Positions 57,781 to 64,000 of a stretch of DNA of 64,000 nt are shown piece by piece. The notes beneath the pieces are model-generated. The model saw only the letters and a list, made by a program, of their open reading frames with translations. It was not told where the DNA came from and did not search any database. Each line of letters begins with the position of its first letter. Position 1 is the first letter of the stretch. The position numbers and the translations under genes are program-made. The DNA is from Mixophyes australis (Eukaryota; Chordata; Amphibia; Anura; Limnodynastidae): assembly GCA_036250195.1 (NCBI GenBank), contig JAVHZZ010000003.1:298125565-298189564 (forward strand), given 5' to 3'.

Positions 57781-60700
57781 TTAGTTTTTGGGGGGTTAAG
57801 ACAAAACTTTTGTTGCTCAGAATTGTCCTGATGAATATTGTTCCTTATGAACACAGAATGTTTCAGTAGAAGATGAGATGTCCCTCAAAATTGCACTCCC
57901 CCCTATTTGTTGAATACAAATGGGAAGTTGGTTAAAATGGACATCTCACTATGATGACACTATTTTATTTTTTATTATATTTTTAATAATCTGACAAACA
58001 ACCCATTAGAGATGTCATTCTCACATGGCTAGTATAGAGCTGCACCTTCTTTACCTGTGACCTCCCGTTCTGTAACACCAGTAAAGGAAGATAATTTGGG
58101 CTCAGGTACACGCCAGAGGGGACAGAAAGACTTAAAATACTGTCTCTGATGCACATAACACTTCCTATCTCTGTATATTGATAGAACGTTTCATCCTAAA
58201 ATGCAAGACACTTGGTAAAATAACTATTAATAATGTTCAGAAATATACAGTATATATTACAGCTTTACAAGCTTAACTGTAATGAAGACCTTTAAGATAA
58301 GGTTTTCGATACTGGGATACAATTTTTCTTAAGCAAACCACTCCTAAAATAATGTGGGAATATCAGAGGGCAGAGCTTGGATAGAGGTGGATAACAAAGT
58401 TACATACTGTGCCAAATATCTTAAATCTTGTTAGGAAAACTTCTCTAGATTAGATATACAGCTGTGCTATATGGGGAGACCTCCCAGGGCGCAGCACTAC
58501 AGGAGTGGGGGGGAGGGGACAGATTATGAATATTTTAGGTGCATGTGATTGAAACTGAGTGTTAGGGAGGTGGCGTTTTTGCTTCTCGCCCCATGCGCTA
58601 AAATCTGAAGTTACGGCTCTGCTACTGGTAGCAATATCTTGACCATGATGGGAGCACGGCGGTCCCACAACAGATAGTTGGTGGCCCCCACTGCAGCTAT
58701 TACAGTCATTTCTGTACACCTACTTGATGTTACTGACAAGGGAGTACAGCGTTAGAGCTGGTAATCGTAAACTGGTTCCTGGCCCTGTAGATGATGGAGT
58801 TATGTTTTCTCGCAGGTGCAATCAGTCTAGAAGTATGCAATGAGATGAGCCTTCTCCAGCTTGTATCTGTACCCAGAGTCCAAAATGTATGCCACTGCAG
58901 GTAGATTTGATTTTTCTAACCTTCTGATACATTAACAGCTGGCATTTGGGTTAAAGAAATTCATGGCAGGGTGACAAGATGTTGCTTGTTTCTCTGGCTT
59001 ATTATTAATAGGCCTTTAAACGAGTTGATGCTGCTGTTGTGATTGAGTGTCTGGCAGGAGGGCAGAGTAGTTTTCCTGCATATCTCTTCCCAAACTGTTG
59101 GCTGAAAATGAACTCCCAAGTCAGGACATGTGCTCTTTTCTTCTTGGTAAGCACCTGTTGGCGGTATTTCCACAAGCTACATGTATTTAATCGCCAGTGT
59201 AATGTGTTGCAGAAACTCTGCAACATTGTTTTTAATTAAAATATTTGTATCCGTATGCAAATTGAAAATGGAATCTAGAATAGTCTCAATTTATCATTAT
59301 TAGAAAGAAGTTGAGTAGTGAAGTTATCTAAACCTAACTCATGTTTGTACATGTGCTTAGGGGTTTATATCCTGAAATCAGTATTCCAAACACATTGTTG
59401 CTGTAGTTTGCAATGCATGTCACTTCATGGTGATAGTTGTATTGCTGGTCATCCTTGACTGAGTGCAATAAAGAATGTGCTAAAATAGTTGTCCACTTGT
59501 AAGTGGCTGTGACATTTTTATCTTATCTGAAGGAACAGTCTGGTTTATCACATAGGAGAGTATTAAATTTAGAAACCACCCTCTTCATTTTGCATACGTT
59601 TGCAAACTGCTCCTAAATGTGTGCATCCATGATAGTGTGCCTGTTGTTTTTTTTTGTTTTTTTTTTAATGTCCGTACACTGCAGGACTAATAGCTAAAGC
59701 CATTCTTTTGGTTGAAGGCCTATGTACATGGTTTCTCTGTTCAGTCTTCCAAATAGAGCATGCACAGGTTTACTTGAATAGAGGTTAAATTGGGAGGTAC
59801 CCTCAATTTTTGTTTGTATTTGTGCTTGGAGCATATGATCACCTTCCATAAGGATTAATTACTTCCATTCATTTTCCACTATTGTATAATGTAAATAACA
59901 GAAGATATGTTTCCTGACTTAACCTAATTAGTAGCAAGAAATTTTTTTTTCTTCAATTTTACTATGTAGTGGGTACACCAGGGATAACATTCTTTGTGCA
60001 CTCAAGTTGATTATATATTGCATTTTGTTTAGAACAGATATGAGTTTCTTTTGATAACCTATTTGAATAACTTTCTAATGTATGTGAATTATATTGGAAA
60101 ATGGCAGAAAAAAGGAAAAATATATTAACATGATTCTGGCGAAGACTAAAATATGTGCCAAATTATAATCTTTCTCGTTTCTCGACGAGGGATACCAGTG
60201 TTTCCAGGATGTAAAGTATCATCATAGTTTTATTCCCTTTTCTTTGTCTGATCTCTGCCTGATTTGCATACATTATTTTGTAATTGATTGAAATGTTATA
60301 ACTTATTATTTTATCACAGTAAGGTGAAATACCCTCATATTGCGTCTTTATTGTCATCTATAATTTATTAAACTGCAGGTGAAGCTAAAGTGTAACATGA
60401 CTTATAGAGACTTCAGGCACACTGTCCTTCTCTGCATCTTTAATGCAGAAGTATGGCATCTTCAGATGTTTAGGTTAGAGAGCGGTTTGATATCCTGTTG
60501 GTTCAGCCCATTTAGTCCTCCACTTCTACTTTAATCCATAAGCTCACTTGCTATTAGATGAGTGCTGTCCAACTAGAGTACTGTAAAACAAATTGGCCCT
60601 TCAATGCTTTTTTTTTACTATTATTTATTTGTGGCCCCTGGCTTCCTTGAAACCTTCGCAGGCTCTGTTGGGTTTGTTTCTTTTTAAAAACATGTTCCGC

Positions 60701-61395
60701 TTGCAGTCCTATGGTAGTAGGTATAGCCCTTTTTTTTCTTTTCATGGAAACCCTTGAACATTAAATGACTACACATTTGCAATCTCCACTTTGCCAACGG
60801 AAGCAGTCATGACTTTCTCAGGAAAGGCATGGAATTGAGATGATCAAAACTTTCAACATTCTTATGCAGAATTCCAGGTAAACAAGCAAGCCTCTAATAA
60901 AGAGATAAAATCATTGTGAAACCACACCAAGAGACTAAAGTTTGTGTTACTGTTACATACAGTATGTTATCTACTCCAGGAAATGCTCAAATCACATCTA
61001 AAACCATAGATGCGGTCATCAAATACACCCTGCAAAAAATATATTTTAAAAAGTTACTCTAGCTATTGGCATTTTAGTGGTGTACTCGTAATCTACGAAA
61101 GTGATGTGATTTGTCCATGGTAATTGTTCAATTATAAGCACAGTCAAGAACATGGCATAATCCCAGTTGTATTCACCTTTTTTTCCTTAATTGAAAATTA
61201 GTTTGTAACTAGTATAGATGGCTATATATATATATATTTTTTTTTAAAGATCTCCATCTACCACTTGGTGTGAGGTATAGGTTGGTGTGTGTCTGAACTG
61301 CTTTACTATGCACACAGGAAGTTTTCAGCTTGTGTTTGAATTCAATTTTTGGTGGTATTATATTTTAAGGAAGTGCAGGCATGATCTAGATACAG

Positions 61396-61685
61396 CATAC
61401 TTGCCAACATTTTTTTTTCTTTTTCCGGGAGATGCCGGCTGGGACGTGGGCGTGCAGGGGGCGGGGCTGCGAAATCGCGTCATTTTGGCCCCGCCCCCGT
61501 GACGGAATGACGCAAATCGCGTCATTTTACAGTGGGGGCGGGGCTAAACGCCGCGATTCCGGGTGAATCGCGGCGTTTAAACTAAATTTTTCCCCCTTCC
61601 TATCAGGGAGATTGCCACACTCGTCCGGGAGACTCTCGCAAAATGCGGGAGTCTCCCGGACAATCCGGGAGAGTTGGCAAGTATG
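61396..61685. mobile_element. GC-rich hAT MITE, copy 2
   Basis: 290 bp, ends CATACTTGCCAAC and GTTGGCAAGTATG, with perfect 8-bp duplications AGATACAG (61388-61395 and 61686-61693). Internal GGGGCGGGGCTAAACG and GGAGTCTCCCGGACAATCCG match the copy at 28685. The left end carries a T-rich insertion just inside the terminus. Confidence 0.9.
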
Positions 61686-63103
61686 AGATACAGTGGTCAG
61701 TGCTGGTAAATTCAATAAAAGTAATAGTGGAATAACAAACATTAAACTGAGTTTAAAAGCAAATCTTATTATATATATTTTTTTAAACAACCTTTGAGCT
61801 TTTTACGCTTTCAGCTGAGCAAGCCGGTTTCACATCTGATGGCTATATTTTGCAATGGGTGCAGCGTGTGGGTATGTACAAAAAATTGTCTGTCTTTCTG
61901 TAAATCACAGGATAGGGATGTTTTGCTTATGTTATGCAGGTAACATTTGCAATCCCTTATTGACAGAATACATGGTAACTTTTAATTCTCATGTCAGTAC
62001 TTAGCTGTAAACTTTGCAGACTTTTTCAGCAATCATAAAGTATACACATCCCAAAACACACAAAAAAGGTTAACACCCCTCGCACCCTACCACAATATAA
62101 AGTAAATTTGTGACATCACCTATCCTATTTGGGTGAAAAACTTGATCTACTTTGTCTTCAGCCAGGTCTGTAATATAAGACCAAGCATCCATGGAGAATT
62201 TAGGATGGGATTTGTTGGGATAGGTAAACCCAACCATAGGAAATTGTATATTGCAAGGACAAATTATTTGGCACCTTTGCCTTTTAAAAGTTGAAGTATA
62301 ATTTCCAATTAGTAACTCTCTCACTTGACAGTTTCTACCTTAAAATACAATCGGTGCAAAGTTGGTTAAATGAGGTGCCACTCCTATTTAGGTGTGTTTC
62401 TGCCCTCTAGGAATTTATTCATAGAACAGCTTTTGAAATTTGTTGACGTAATGTTAAGTGGGTGCAGCTGATTTCTGGAGAGAACAATCCTTTTTCACAG
62501 CTTCAATTAATATAATACATGCATTAAGCATATTTTCTTACCTGGTTTATAGTTATGCAATCCCTAATTATATCCATTCCATAATCTAATTACCTGGATA
62601 TCTACACACCATATATTATGAAGTGGTATCTGAAGGAATAGGTTGAATTAGTTTTAGTGTATGATCATCTATGGCTTTAAATATTTCATTCTGTAATGAT
62701 TGGACAAACCAAAACTTTTTTTTTAATTTTTTTTTAAAAAGTGGTCTTGTCTTGTTTAATATTTTCAGATTTTCAGCACACTAATACTTTACTTTGATTA
62801 ATGAATGGATTTAGGGGGAATAATCGCAATAAATATTTGTGTACTCCAACTTTGTGTGAAATTGGATTACTTAAATGCACTGACAGGAATTTATTGTACA
62901 CCTGGGTATCAAGTCCTTTGATTTTTCTTTCCAGCCATCATTTAGTATGGATTAGTTTGAGAATAATTACAGAAAATCATATTATGTCAAGCAAGTGGTT
63001 TTGATTGTGCTTAGTTTTACGACCATAAGAAAAATATTGCTTGTAATTTCACTTTTGTAGATTGAAATGGAGTCTCTACAATACTTTTTGGGAAAGGTAA
63101 ACA

Positions 63104-63362
63104 TCACGGTAGCTTAGTGGTTAGCACTTCTGCCTCTCAGCACTGTGGTCATGAGTTCAATTCCCAACCATGGACCTTATCTGTGAGGACTTTGTATGTT
63201 ATCCGGTGTTTGCGTGGGTTTCCACCTGGTACTCCGGTTTCCTCCCACATTCTAAAAACATACTGGTAGGTTAATTGACTCTAGTCTGTGTGTGTGTTAT
63301 GGAATTTAGATTGTACGCTCCAATGGGGCTTACAATCATTTATAAATAAATGATGGTGATAA
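63104..63362 (+). mobile_element. tRNA-derived SINE, + strand
   Basis: The pol III A box TAGCTTAGTGG (63110-63120) and B box GTTCAATTC (63155-63163) are 35 nt apart. They are followed by the core GTTTGCGTGGGTTTCCACC, CTCCGGTTTCCTCCCACATT and a GGCTTACAATCATTTATAAA tail. The family is the same as 13137. It looks like a V-SINE-type element; the name is recall. Confidence 0.8.
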
Positions 63363-64000
63363 AGATAGTGTTTTGTTTTGTAAAATAAGAAAATTGAAAT
63401 TTATTAAACTGGAAAATATTTTGATGTATTTTGATTCCTTTACACTCTCATCTGCATTTTTTTTGTTTTGTTAAATGAAACAAAATCGTAAAGACTTCTG
63501 TTTTTATTGATGGAAAATCAAAGCTATGAGTTTAGTCCAGCCATGTCCACCATAATATATTTCAGAGGTTGCAAACGTAACTTAATCATTGGGACTGAAC
63601 AGTGCATTTTTTTTCTGAAAACGGTGGATGTCCTCAAATGTGAGTTTTCCATTGTAATTCTCCTTGCAACCCACATTACATCCCATATATTCCTTGCTGA
63701 TGAGCATCCCAGTTACTAGTTGTTCTATAATATCCAGACTTTATTACAGAATATGCAGCAACATGAAGGAAGCATCAGATTTCTGGCACATTTTGGGCTT
63801 CGTTATCAACTCTTATGATTAGGAGATATAAGGGCTTCAGCTCAGAAACCTGTCAGACAATATATAAAGCAACATGAAGGAAGCAATCAGATTTCCTGTC
63901 AGTTTGACTTTTATTAGATGGTGTCCAGGATTATTATGGGTGCTTTCTACACTTCTGTTTGATTCCCTTGTTGAGCTATCATCCGGTCTCTGTCCAGCAC

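Larger units (their letters stand above)
54322..64000 (+). other. PPP1R14C: PPP1R14C intron 1 (partial)
   Basis: At least 9.7 kb of AT-rich intron, reaching the window end. It contains a (TA)n tract, two MITEs, a hAT MITE and a SINE, listed separately. No further exon was found. Stretches 54600-56740, 57790-61390 and 61700-63100 show nothing I can name, apart from a CCCAGGGCGCAGCACTAC to AAGTTACGGCTCTG segment (about 58490-58623) that may be an old hAT fragment. Confidence 0.8.

Overview
This window looks like nuclear DNA from a vertebrate, most likely an anuran amphibian. It has short coding exons separated by long AT-rich introns, GT-AG splice sites, and dense layers of DNA transposons (hAT-like elements and palindromic MITEs), DIRS and CR1-like relics, tRNA-type SINEs and long (TA)n tracts. 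The organism call is inferred from exon sequence and repeat style. No bacterial, plasmid or viral gene set is present.

Two protein-coding genes can be supported, both on the + strand. Positions 2770-17244 hold the last nine coding exons of striatin-3 (STRN3), which encode its C-terminal WD40 propeller. A long AT-rich 3' UTR appears to follow, to about 20.28 kb. At 54067-54321 is the first coding exon of PPP1R14C (KEPI), a phosphorylation-dependent inhibitor of protein phosphatase 1. The rest of that gene lies beyond the window, and 54.3-64.0 kb is its first intron.

The 34 kb between the genes has no recognisable gene and is mostly transposon sequence. In order: a 1.8 kb foldback element with a MITE inserted in one arm (20.57-22.39 kb); a decayed DIRS retrotransposon (24.4-26.2 kb); several palindromic MITEs; a GC-rich hAT MITE (28.7 kb); relics sharing internal sequence with the large hAT elements (32.5-34.0 kb); a quiet stretch (34-38.4 kb); a repeat carrying a full CTCF-type motif (38.97 kb); a 2.0 kb hAT element with a 60-bp G-rich minisatellite, inserted in an older element (40.4-42.4 kb); a related 2.7 kb hAT element in the opposite orientation, itself holding a MITE (44.4-47.1 kb); and a Tc1 relic next to a CR1-like relic that holds two further MITEs (49.5-51.6 kb).

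The two genes do not form a functional unit. STRN3 is the B-type subunit and scaffold of STRIPAK PP2A complexes, and PPP1R14C inhibits PP1, so both concern Ser/Thr phosphatases, but I read their adjacency as chance or rearrangement. I found no new coding system. The most informative material is the transposon stratigraphy: six insertions have perfect 8-bp target duplications, others have shorter ones, and two insertions can be checked against an intact partner copy inside this same window.
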